A stretch of 64,000 nucleotides of DNA from Omphiscola glabra (taxonomy: Eukaryota > Mollusca > Gastropoda > Lymnaeidae), in the NCBI GenBank assembly GCA_964017045.1, contig OZ024802.1, positions 27,282,293-27,346,292 on the forward strand, given 5' to 3'. Below the pieces are notes generated by a model. It was not told where the DNA came from and made no database searches. It was given only the letters and a program-made list of their open reading frames with translations. Below are positions 34,801-47,200 of the stretch, one piece after another. Made by a program: the position numbers and the translations under genes. Positions within the stretch are counted from its first letter, which is position 1. The number at the start of each line of letters is the position of its first letter.

Positions 34801-37800
34801 AATTGTCGTAACGCATTCCCCCCGAATCATAACACTTTTTTTTTCACCGTGTCCATTTGTATAATATCTCTGAGTTGGATCGCAAAGCATCCTCATTCTG
34901 ATTTTGAAAATTTGGCTGCGGTCGATTGACCACATGCTTCCACAGCAAAGTGTGCCCGATTACCCGATCACAGTAACCAGCAACAAGCCCATACTGTTGG
35001 TGCACATACAGCCACCGATCTGCCATGATGGTTACCCACGAGAAGTTAGATCTGAGCCCGTGGGAGACCTCAGCCTGTCCTTGGTTGTACCGACGCCTTT
35101 GTTCCACTGGGCGTACATCTGGATGTGAGTGTTTGGTTAGTTAGTTGTACCGACGCCTTTGCTCCACTGGGCGTACATCTGGATGTGAGTGGTTGGTTAG
35201 TTAATTGTACCGACGCCTTTGCTCCACTGGGCGTACATCTGGATGTGAGTGGTTGGTTAGTTAGTTGTACCGACGCCTTTGCTCCACTGGGCGTACATCT
35301 GGATGTGAGTGGTTAGTTAATTGTACCGACGCCTTTGCTCCACTGGGCGTACATCTGGATGTGAGTGGTTAGTATGTTGTACCGACGCCTTTGCTCCACT
35401 GGGCGTACATCTGGATGTGAGTGGTTAGTTAGTTAGTTGTACCGACGCCTTTGTTCCACTGGGCGTACACCTGGATGTGAGATAGCTAGTTAGTTTGACT
35501 AACCTATTGGTAAAGACCTTGGAAAACTCCAAAACCTCAGAAACATGCCAGAAAGCAAAATTGAATGCAGTAAGCTAGACAAGTTGTCATCTCATGCAGT
35601 AAGCTAGAGAAGTTGTTAAAGTTGTCACCTCATGCAGTAAGCTAGAGAAGTTGTCACTTCATGCAGTAAGCTAGAGAAGTTGTCATCTCATGCAGTAAGC
35701 TAGAGAAGTTGTTAAAGTTGTCACCTCATGCAGTAAGCTAGAGAAGTTGTCATCTCATGCAGTAAGCTAGTGAAGTTGTCATCTCATGCAGTAAGCTAGT
35801 GAAGTTGTCATCTCAAGCAGTAAGCTAGTGAAGTTGTCATCTCATGCAGTAAGCTAGTGAAGTTGTCACCTCATGGAGTAAGCTAGTGAAGTTGTCACCT
35901 CATGCAGTAAGCTAGAGAAGTTGTCACCTCATGCAGTAAGCTAGTGAAGTTGTCATCTCATGCAGTAAGCTAGTGAAGTTGTCATCTCATGCAGTAAGCT
36001 AGTGAAGTTGTCACCTCATGCAGTAAGCTATTGAAGTTGTCACCTCATGCAGTAAGCTAGAGAAGTTGTCACCTCATGCAGTAAGCTAGTGAAGTTGTCA
36101 TCTCATGCAGTAAGCTAGAGAAGTTGTCATCTCATGCAGTAAGCTAGAGAAGTTGTCACCTCATGCAGTAAGCTAGAGAAGTTGTCACCTCAAGCAGTAA
36201 GCTAGAGAAGTTGTCACCTCATGCAGTAAGCTAGTGAAGTTGTCATCTCATGCAGTAAGCTAGAGAAGTTGTCACCTCATGCAGTAAGCTAGAGAAGTTG
36301 TCACCTCATGGAGTAAGCTAGAGAAGTTGTCACCTCATGCAGTAAGCTAGAGAAGTTGTCATCTCATGGAGTTAGCTAGAGAAGTTGTCACCTCATGCAG
36401 TAAGCTAGAGAAGTTGTCACCTCATGCAGTAAGCTAGAGAAGTTGTCACCTCATGCAGTAAGCTAGAGAAGTTGTCATCTCATGCAGTAAGCTAGAGAAG
36501 TTGTTACCTCATGGAGTAAGCTAGAGAAGTTGTCACCTCATGCAGTAAGCTAGAGAAGTTGTCATCTCATGCAGTAAGCTAGAGAAGTTGTCATCTCATG
36601 CAGTAAGCTAGAGAAGTTGTCACCGCAAGCAGTAAGCTAGAGAAGTTGTTACCTCATGCAGTAAGCTAGAGAAGTTACGATCGAGACAGAAACATTTTTT
36701 GGCAGCCTCCCCACCAACCCGATATCCCCTCCCCCTAATAAACTCATTCCCGGCGCCTTCCCGTGTTGCCCCGGAATAAATATAATTATTCAGGATTGTC
36801 GTTTTCACAACGCTGTAAAGATGATACCGGGTAACAACAAAAAGGTTTGCCCCGCCCAAGGCAGCACTAACCTTAGGCCTTAGATACGCCACTGGATGCA
36901 TCCACTTGTTAAAGGATTTTTATTAAGCAAAAGCATAATGTGTATGCTGAAATTAGACTTACTTATACACTATTACAAAAAAAAAATGTTTTGAATTGAC
37001 TTAGTATAGTGATAACATCTCTTCAGTGTCTGGTAACTTAATAGGACTCTTAAATGAGCAGGTTGAGAAATCTGGATATTTTTTTTGCTTTGCAACCACA
37101 ATAAGAAACATTTTCCATAAAATATAATCTTGGAAATTTTCCACAAATATAAAAAAAAAAAAACCAAAAAAAAAACTTTTTTTTTTGTCCAAGTTTAAAC
37201 GCACTTAAAAGTGGAAAATAATTTGAAATTTCTTAAAATGCATTACGCAAAAACTTAAAAAAGGGGGGGGGGGTTTGCGGTGGTGGTACCGCCCACTTTG
37301 AGAAGCACTGCTCTACAATGAATAGCTTTGAAAGTATGTCGCCAAAGTTGAGGTACCCCCAGCCTTTTATGTGCTGTATACTCACCTATACATCTGTCTC
37401 AGGGTGCCGCCTCTGCCGGTCAGCCACCACCACTTTGTGGGCTTGATAGCGCATAAGGACCACATTTATTCTATCTCCATGGATGGCCATCCTATACCTG
37501 ACAAGTAAGTTCTCGTGACTTTGAGATTTGTTCGTGTTTTCTTTCCCCCCCCTTTAAATTGCTTTATATTACTTCTCACGGGGGGTGGGGGCGGAGAGCG
37601 AGGGGGGGGGTGGAGAGCGAGGGGGGGTGGAGAGCGAGGGGGGGGTGGAGAGACAGAATTAAAAATATTTGATTGGACGCTTCTTCTATCACCCCCACTA
37701 CCCCCCCCCCACACCCCCCCCCCCGCCACGGTTTATGGCATAAATTCATTCATACCGCCCTCAATCATAAAAATGTACAGTAGTTTGCATGAACCTCTAC

Positions 37801-40427
37801 GACGGTGGTGGTTCTCACCCTTCCTAATGCCGCGACCCTTTAATACAGTTCCTCATGTCGTAGCGACCCCTAACCACAAAATTATTTCCATTGCTACTTC
37901 ATAACTGAAGGGTACATGTGTTTTGCGATGGTCTTAGGCGACCCCTGGGAAAGGTCCGTTCGATCCCCAAAAGGGGTTGCGACCCACAGGCCGAGAACCG
38001 CTGCTCTACGAGGAGGTGATTAAAAATCTAATTGCCACGTCGGATAAATGGTTGAGTTTTTATTTTTTTTAAATACCAACGAAGCATTTGACTTTGACTA
38101 ATTGAGTAATATGATCTAAAGACACAACAACAACAAGCGTACCTCAGTAACATCATCACAATGCTTTTTTTGTTTTTAAATTATTTTTTTTAATACATGT
38201 AGCGTCTTCGCTGTTCAATAATGACTAAATTAGCGATGGGGTGGGCTTTGTATCGTGATGGCAGTTATTCCATGTCTAGTAGCGATGGGTGGGCTTTGCA
38301 TCGTGATGGCAGTTATTCCATGTCTAGTAGCGATGGGTGGGCTTTGTATCGTGATGGCAGTTATTCCATGTCTAGTAGCGATGGGTGGGCTTTGTATCGT
38401 GATGGCAGTTATTCCATGTCTAGTAGCGATGGGTGGGCTTTGTATCGTGATGGCAGTTATTCCATGCCTTGGGGAAATCCCTGCTCACCCCCCTCAAAGT
38501 TAACTTTGAGAATCACTGGTGTAAACAGTTTATTTTTAAAATGCCCCCCCCCCCCCACTCACTGATAACCTTTTGTCAGACTGTGACGTGTAAGCGCAGT
38601 GGCGAAATTGGGGTGGGGTGGAGAGGTAACTGCCCCCCACCCAGTGGCGTAGCGAGCTTAACTCGCGCCCGGGGCACAATACCTTTTTAGCGCCGCCCCC
38701 CTATTCGAAAACCATACAATATTATAGTAAAATATACCATTTGGCGCCCCTTTGTCAGTAGCGCCCGGGGTATGATGCCCCCCTTGCCCCCCTCACTACG
38801 CCACTGTCCCCACCCCAAGTGACACTTTTCGAATTTATATATAAAATAATAAAATTATCTGTGTGGGTTGGAAACGCACTTTTGTGAGTTCGCCCCCCCC
38901 CCCCCCAGTTGGCATAAAGTCGAGGTGCGCCCCTGTGTTGTTACTATTATTTTATGTCGAGTACTAGTGAATGACTACAACACTACTATCAAAGGAGTGG
39001 TCTCCAAACCATTTGGACGTACCCCGGTCCCTTTTTTTTCAAATATATTGTTCTTGCGTTTCCGGAAAACGTGTCGCAATAATCCCGTGTTGGACTCATA
39101 GAGAAGCCGGGGACACCGAAACTAGGAGCCAAACAATAATCCCGTGTTGAACTCACAGAGAAGCCGGGGACACCGAAACTAGGAGCCAAACAATAATCCC
39201 GTGTTGAACTCATAGAGAAGCCGGGGGACACCGAAACTAGGAGCCAAACAATAATCCCGTGTTGGACTCATAGAGAAGCCGGGGACACCGAAACTAGGAG
39301 CCAAACAATAATCCCGTGTTGGACTCATAGAGAAGCCGGGGACACCGAAACTAGGAGCCAAAATGAAAATTTAAGACAAAGCGACTCCCAAACATTAGAA
39401 AAAGACTCCACAGAATGACGCAAACCCATTTTTACACCTCAAAATGCATAGCGTCGGCATTACCATGAAACGAATTCGGCTTAATTGGCAGGTGATGTGT
39501 TTCCGTACAGGAAAAGAGTGGATTTAGAGTAATTCTTGCACGGTCAGATTGTCTGATCGGCTCCTCTGGTGTATAAAACATGCGGTACGTCCGTACGGCT
39601 CATTTTCGCGCGACACACCTCACAACCTTCAGCCGACACACTATTGTGTCGCGGAAACCCAGTTTTGGAAAAAAAATCTGATATGCATCAACACTCTGCA
39701 CTTGTACAACAAACCTTCCTTTTCTTCGTCTTACAACCAGCGTCACGTGGGAGCATGTTGAAGGCGGCCATGACTATCAAGCAACGATGATTAATACGAC
39801 ATCGAACTCGACATCGGACATCCACACCGTCGTATCAAAGAACTACCTGCGTTTCGGTTGTTACATCTACGGCCACGGGACGCTGTTTGGCTACATGCAC
39901 CCTGCTGGCTTTCAAGTAAGTAAAAGCGGGGGTTAGAAGGGCTACCACACCTTGGGAAATTTACCAAGATCTTGGGAATTCAGGACCCCCATTGGGATCT
40001 GGGAAAATTTTCAGGCAAAACCTTGGGAAATTGGGACTTTTTTTTTTACCAAATCTTGGGAATTTAAAAAAAAATGTGAGTGGCAGCCCTGGGCCCGGGG
40101 TCAGGGTTACTGCATGGGATTGTGGTTAGGAGTTGGGATTGGGGTTAGGGGTTAAGGGATGGGTGCCATTTGACGCTCACTTAATTTCCGTTTAAACATC
40201 TTGTGGGCACGACCCAAACAGCAGTACCCAACATTTTCTTAGACTTTTCCCTTCAAGTCTTCAATTATCCATTTTCTCTTGAAACACGTACATTTAAAAA
40301 AAAAATATATATTATTATAATTTATTTTTTAATTTTTTTTTTTACGTTACTTGTATAATGCTTTTCATTACAATTTTTCTTTTCAAACATAAAATTCGAA
40401 TGCTTTCAAACATGTAACATCAAAACT

Positions 40428-40477
<50 letters not shown>

Positions 40478-43154
40478 TCTAAATTAAAAAACGATTTAAA
40501 ATATTATTAATGGGTTTGTAAGACCAAATGCGGTATGAAATGAAAGATAACTGAATGGAGTATACGTTTGTAATCTTAATTCTTCAGTTTTACTAAATTG
40601 AACTACCACAAATGACATCAGAATAGCATTGAGTCTAACGGTACCCAGGTGCCAATGGCGGCGCTGCGTGTCTGGGTCCATTTTGACTAACTCTATTCGG
40701 ATGTCATTTGTAGTAGTTTATTTTAGTTAGTTTCAATGAAGAATTAAGTTTACAAACGTATAGTCCATTCACTTATCTTTCATTTGATACCTCATTTGGT
40801 CTTACAAACCCAACAATAATATTTTAAATCGTTTTTTAATCCCAACCTCTCAATTCTGGTAGCCGGGTACCAATAGCCACTTCGTTAAAGAAATCTCTAA
40901 TTTATGGAAATAGCCGCAATGTTTGACGGGGAAAAGAACTAGTAATAAGAAATATAAATAAGTTTAAGCGTTAGCTCCTTTCCCAAAGAATAGGACACGT
41001 CATTCTTTTTGTAAGGTATTAAGTCATCATATGGCATGTCCTTGAGTGACGTACTTTGTAAAGTGCCACTGCCACGGCCCCTACCGTTCATGTTAGAACT
41101 GCGCCCCGTGGTGCACAGATCCCAATGGTTTAACACGGGTTAAACGTCTGACATGTCTCAACAGGCGTGTGACACCGTGACAGACAAGCCTAAGATGACC
41201 GCCGGGGACGCCATTGACAACGACTGCGATGGACACATTGATGAAGAATACGAGAACAGAAAAGGTGAGAGACTCGTTGTTGATATGGTTACCTTGGTAA
41301 CAAGCCAGCCATATTGATGACGAATACGAGAACAGAATGGGTAAGAGACTCGTCGTTGATATGTACACGGCCACGTAGCGCCCCCTTTCGGACCCGGGAC
41401 ACATTAAACTCAATGCTGTTCGGATGTCATTTGTAGTAGTTTATTTTAGTTAAAATGAAGAATTAAGATTTCAAACGTATAGTACATTCAATTATATTTC
41501 ATTTGATACCTTATTTGTTCTTACAAACCCAACAAAAATATTTTAAATGGTTTTTTAATCCCAACCTCTCAATTCTAGTACCCGGGTACCAATAGCCACT
41601 TCGTTTACAGAAAGCGAGAAGAATTTTTTTTTCTTTACAAACATTGGGGTTTCCCGTTTTGTTTCGCTTTAACAGCATGAATGTTTCTAAAATATCTCTC
41701 ATTTACGGACATTCTACAGTTCTCGCGTACTTTTATGGAAACCCAATTTTAGGTCAAATTTTTCACCGACGAAAGTGTCCATTAATTAAATATCAGTAAA
41801 TTAAATAAACTATTAAAAAACAATGATTAAATATAAAAATTCCACATTATGAGTTTCAAGAATCCGAAAATCTAGATTGTCCAAAAAAAGAGCTTCGGGT
41901 ATTTAATCTATAGCTAGGAGCTCTTGTCATTATACAGACGTAGAGAAGATGAAACCCGTGTTTATTAGGCGTGCGATAAAAAATGTGTAAGTAACTTTCA
42001 GCGGACATTTTAAGACGGTCTCATTTATCAACCAAATTATTTATGTAGAAAGACTTCATTGTGTTCCAGATGACGACAGCGACGGCTTGATAGACGAAGA
42101 CACTCGAACATTCAGAAAAAGTAAGTTTTCTTTTTAAAAATAGGGAATTGTTGGCGGACAAAGCCTACATGAAATTAAACAACCCAGAAAGAAAGGGTTT
42201 TTGTAGGTATAAATCATTTAAAAGCCTTTTTATTTGCCTCTATGTAATTGTATATGATTTTTTCGTTTCTAAGAAGCTGTCATGTAAAAGGGCACATTTC
42301 TGGCGAAAACACGTTACATCTTTGCTTCATTTTCCCTCTCAAAATGTAAAAAGAAAATTATTATATACCCAAATAGGACACAAATAAAAGGCACATAGCA
42401 ACAGCTACACAATTAATCTCCACACCTAAACACTCAACCATTGAACCAATTATATTCCATTTATCTTCCCCTTGAAAAATAGAAAAGGCTAAAAGAAAAA
42501 AAATTGGGAGGGGGTGTGCGGGGCGTGGGGTGTGTGTAAAATTTAATAGAATGCTTTGTCCTCGCCAACGATTGTATGTGCCAAGTTTCGCTTCGATAGG
42601 ATGACGGTAAGGGGGTCAAATAGCCGTCCGAAGATTTTGCCGGAAACACGCGAACAAAGGTTTAAAGGTTTTCGTTTAAATCCTTTATATATATATATAT
42701 ATATATATACACGCACACACACATATATATATACACACATATATATATATATACACACATATGTTATATATATATATATATATTTATATATATTCTATAT
42801 ATCTATTATAATGTTCCTCCCACTTTCACACCGCAGATTTATTTCACAAACTGTTTCAGAAATATTAAAGAAAATATTACGCAACAAACGCGCTTGCGAT
42901 ATTGTTTTTTTTAAAAGAATCTCATTTAGCGCAGTCATCGTGAATTTTATGTCCTGAAATCAATGGCATCGTATTTCCATCATCTTCCCCTCGAAAAACA
43001 GTTTTTTAAAAACCTGAATTTTGGTGTTTGGGAATGGGGCTGAAAATTTGATAGAATGTGTGGCCATCGGCAACGAGTCTATATGCCAAGTTTCAGCTCA
43101 AAAGGTTGACGGGAAGTGGGTCAATTAGCCGTTCGAAGATTTTGTCACACACCC

Positions 43155-43197
<43 letters not shown>

Positions 43198-43266
43198 CAG
43201 AAAGAAAGAAAGAAAGAAAGATAGAAAGAAAGAAAGAAAGATAGAAAGAAAGAAAGAAAGAAAGAC

Positions 43267-43325
<59 letters not shown>

Positions 43326-43541
43326 AAGAAAGAAAGACAGAAAGAAAGACAGAAAGAAAGAAAGTAAGAAAGAAAGAAAGATAGAAAGAGAGAAAGTAAG
43401 AAAGAAAGAAAGCAAGACAGAAAGAAATAAAGAAAGAAAGAAAGAAAGCAAGACAGAAAGAAAGAAAGAAAGAAAGACATAAAGAAAGAAAGAAAGATAG
43501 AAAGAAAGAAAGAAAGACAGAAAGAAAGAAAGAAAGAAAGT

Positions 43542-43580
<39 letters not shown>

Positions 43581-43586
43581 CAAGAC

Positions 43587-43617
<31 letters not shown>

Positions 43618-43730
43618 CATAAAGAAAGAAAGAAAGATAGAAAGAAAGAAAGAAAGACAGAAAGAAAGAAAGAAAGTAAGAAAGAAAGAAAGAAAGCAAG
43701 ACAGAAAGAAAGAAAGAAAGAAAGCAAGAC

Positions 43731-43761
<31 letters not shown>

Positions 43762-43794
43762 CAGAAAGAAAGAAAGAAAGACAGAAAGAAAGAT

Positions 43795-43825
<31 letters not shown>

Positions 43826-43913
43826 CAGAAAGAAAGAAAGAAAGAAAGACAGAAAGAAAGAAAGAAAGATAGAAAGAAAGAAAGAAAGACAGAAAGAAAG
43901 AAAGAAAGAAAGT

Positions 43914-43956
<43 letters not shown>

Positions 43957-44154
43957 CAAGACAGAAAGAAAGAAAGAAAGAAAGACATAAAGAAAGAAAG
44001 AAAGATAGAAAGAAAGAAAGAAAGACAGAAAGAAAGAAAGAAAGTAAGAAAGAAAGAAAGAAAGCAAGACAGAAAGAAAGAAAGAAAGAAAGCAAGACAG
44101 AAAGAAAGAAAGAAAGAAAGACAGAAAGAAAGAAAGAAAGACAGAAAGAAAGAT

Positions 44155-44197
<43 letters not shown>

Positions 44198-44258
44198 CAG
44201 AAAGAAAGAAAGAAAGAAAGACAGAAAGAAAGAAAGAAAGAAAGATAGAAAGAAAGAT

Positions 44259-44297
<39 letters not shown>

Positions 44298-47200
44298 AAG
44301 AAAGAAAGAAAGAAAGAAAGACACGAACAAAAGCGAAGTAAATATAAAGGATTTTAAAAAGAATAGAGAATGGGAATTTTTTTTTTTTTTGAGGACCCTT
44401 CCCAGATCGCCGCCTCTGCCGATAGATGTGTCATAAATGTCTTCAACATTTTGATGCATCGGGTTGAGATATGTGGGGTATGACAAGCTAAATGGATAAA
44501 TAACATAAAAACCCTGCTATGTGTGGATGCATTGGCTTCATCCACTAAGTGTGTACATGTAAAGGATATTTTAAGCGAGAGATTAATTGAGCAGGTACAT
44601 TTATGTGTGTGGACTAGGTACCTTTGTGTGTGTGTGTAGAGAAGTGTTGTAGTGTGAGTGCCAAGAGCAGGTACCTTCGTGTGTGTGTGTGTGTGTGGAG
44701 AAGTGTTGTAGTGTGAGTGCCAAGAGCAGGTACCTTTGTGTGTGTGGAGTAGTGTGGTAGAGTGAGGGCCAAGAGTTCTAGGAAACATTTCAAGATAAAT
44801 GCCACATTTGAGTAACAAAAACAACAACAACAAACACTTTGAGGGATTTAAGTTTGTCGACACTAGTGTCCGGTGACACATATTGTTATACCCCAGCAAT
44901 GTCTCAGCCGTGGTGGCAGTTTCAGCGAATCAGATGCCAGCTCGGTCTCAGATTCAGAAAAAGACCCGACTGACACTAAAAGACAGAGGTGCGCACATAC
45001 TGATCAGACCATCTGCGATTTCCAAGTCCATTTTTTTCCCCTAACCCTTTTGCAGGATGTCCAACGCCGTACACCTGGGGACCCACGTGTGAGAGGAGCT
45101 GCATCAACTGCGCCGAGGACTGCATCGAGGACAGCGGGGCGTGCGCCCACTGCAAGGAAGGGTTCAAACATTCATTTGGCGGTTGTGATAACGGTGAGTG
45201 GTTTAAACATTCATCTGGGGACTATGACACAGGTGAGTGGTTCAAGCCTTCGTTGCTTGGTTGCCACAAGTATTTTTTTTTTTAAAATTCTATGACAATT
45301 TTGACCATTGTATTCAAATTTAAACTCACGCCAACAGCATTACAGCTGGGAAAAAATATCTTATAAAATACCACTAAATTAATGCTGACGTAATTTCGTC
45401 TTTCTCGTCTGGTTTCAGCTTGTGAAGAGTTCGAATACGGCAAGGACTGCCTCGGCTCGTGCATAGACAAATGTGGGCGGGACTGTATCAATCGCTCGAC
45501 AGGAGAATGTGAAGGTAAGATTGGACACCATCTTGTAATATTATTTTAAGTAGTGCGTTAAAACAGTTTGGCATCAAGATGGCTGATAGCCCAAACTAAA
45601 TCATAAACCTAAGACTTGCCTGTGTTCTACTAAGTCATAAACCTATGACTTGCCTGTGATCTACTAACTAAGTCATAAACCTATGACTTGCCTGTGTTCT
45701 ACTAACTAAGTCATAAACCTATGACTTGCCTGTGTTCTACTAACTAGGTCATAAACCTATGACTTGCCTGTGATCTACTAACTAAGTCATAAATCTACGA
45801 CTTGCCTGTGTTCTACTACGTCATAAACCTATGACTTGCCTGTGATCTACTAACGAAATCATAAACCTATGACTTGCCTGTGTTCTACTAACTAAGTCAT
45901 AAACCTATGACTTGCCTGTGTTCTACTAAGTCATAAACCTATGACTTGCCTGTGATCTACTAACTAAATCATAAACCGATGACTTGCCTGTGTTCTATTA
46001 AGTCATAAACCTATGACTTGCCTGTGTTCTACTAACTAAGTCATAAACCTATGTCTTGCCTGTGTTCTACTAAGTCATAAACCTATGACTTGCATGTGAT
46101 CTACTAACTAAATCATAAACCTATGACTTGCCTGTGATCTGCTAACTAAATCATAAACCTATGACTTGCCTGTGTTCTACTAAGTCATAAACCTATGACT
46201 TGCCTGTGATCTACTAACTAAATCATAAACTTATTTCTTGCCTGTGATCTACTAAGTCATAAACCTATGACTTGCCTGTGATCTACTAACTAAATCAAAA
46301 CCTATGACTTGCCTGTGTTCTACTAATTAAGTCATAAACCTATGACTTGCCTGTGTTCTACTAACTAAGTCATAAACCTATGACTTGCCTGTGATCTACT
46401 AACTAAATCATAAACCTATGACTTGCCTGTGATCTACTAACTAAATCATAAACCTATGACTTGCATGTGATCTACTAACTAAATCATAAACCTATGACTT
46501 GCCTGTGATCTACTAACTAAATCATAAACCTATGACTTGCCTGTGTTCTACTAAGTCATAAACCTATGACTTGCCTGTGATCTACTAACTAAATCATAAA
46601 CCTATGACTTGCCTGTGATCTACTAACTAAATCATAAACCTATGACTTGCCTGTGATCTACTAACTAAATCATAAACCTATGACTTGCCTGTGATCTACT
46701 AACTAAATCATAAACCTATGACTTGCCTGTGATCTACTAACTAAATCATAAACCTATGACTTGCCTGAGTTCTACTAACTAAGTCATAAACCTATGACTT
46801 TCCTGTGTTCTACTAACTAAGTCATAAACCTATGACTTGCCTGTGTTCTAACTAAGCCATAAACCTATCATGCCCGTGATCTAACTAAGCCATAAACCTA
46901 GGTCCTTAAAAAAAGACGATAAACTATGGCTTTCTAGGTCTTTAACAAAGACGATAAACCATGGCTTTCTAGATCTTTAACAAAGACGATAAACCATGGC
47001 TCTCTAGGTCTTTAACAAAGTCGATAAACCATGGCTCTCTAGGTCTTTAACAAAGACGATAAACTATGGCTTTCTAGGTCTTTAACAAAGACGATAAACT
47101 ATGGCTTTCTAGGTCTTTAACAAAGACGATAAACTATGGCTTTCTAGGTCTTTAACAAAGACGATAAACTATGGCTCTCTAGGTCTTTAACAAAGACGAT

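Noticed and set aside
34016..34935. Overlapping long frames on both strands
   Set aside because: 27-bp minisatellite; open frames on both strands are expected from the unit, with no start context or homology.
35565..36680. Possible CRISPR-like array of 29-bp repeats
   Set aside because: Units are directly adjacent with no unique spacers, and the context is a spliced eukaryotic gene.
43093..44486. Very long minus-strand open frames (over 300-450 residues) of Phe/Leu/Ser repeats
   Set aside because: They are translations of the (GAAA)n microsatellite, open in all minus frames because the repeat lacks stops; no exon-like boundaries or conservation.
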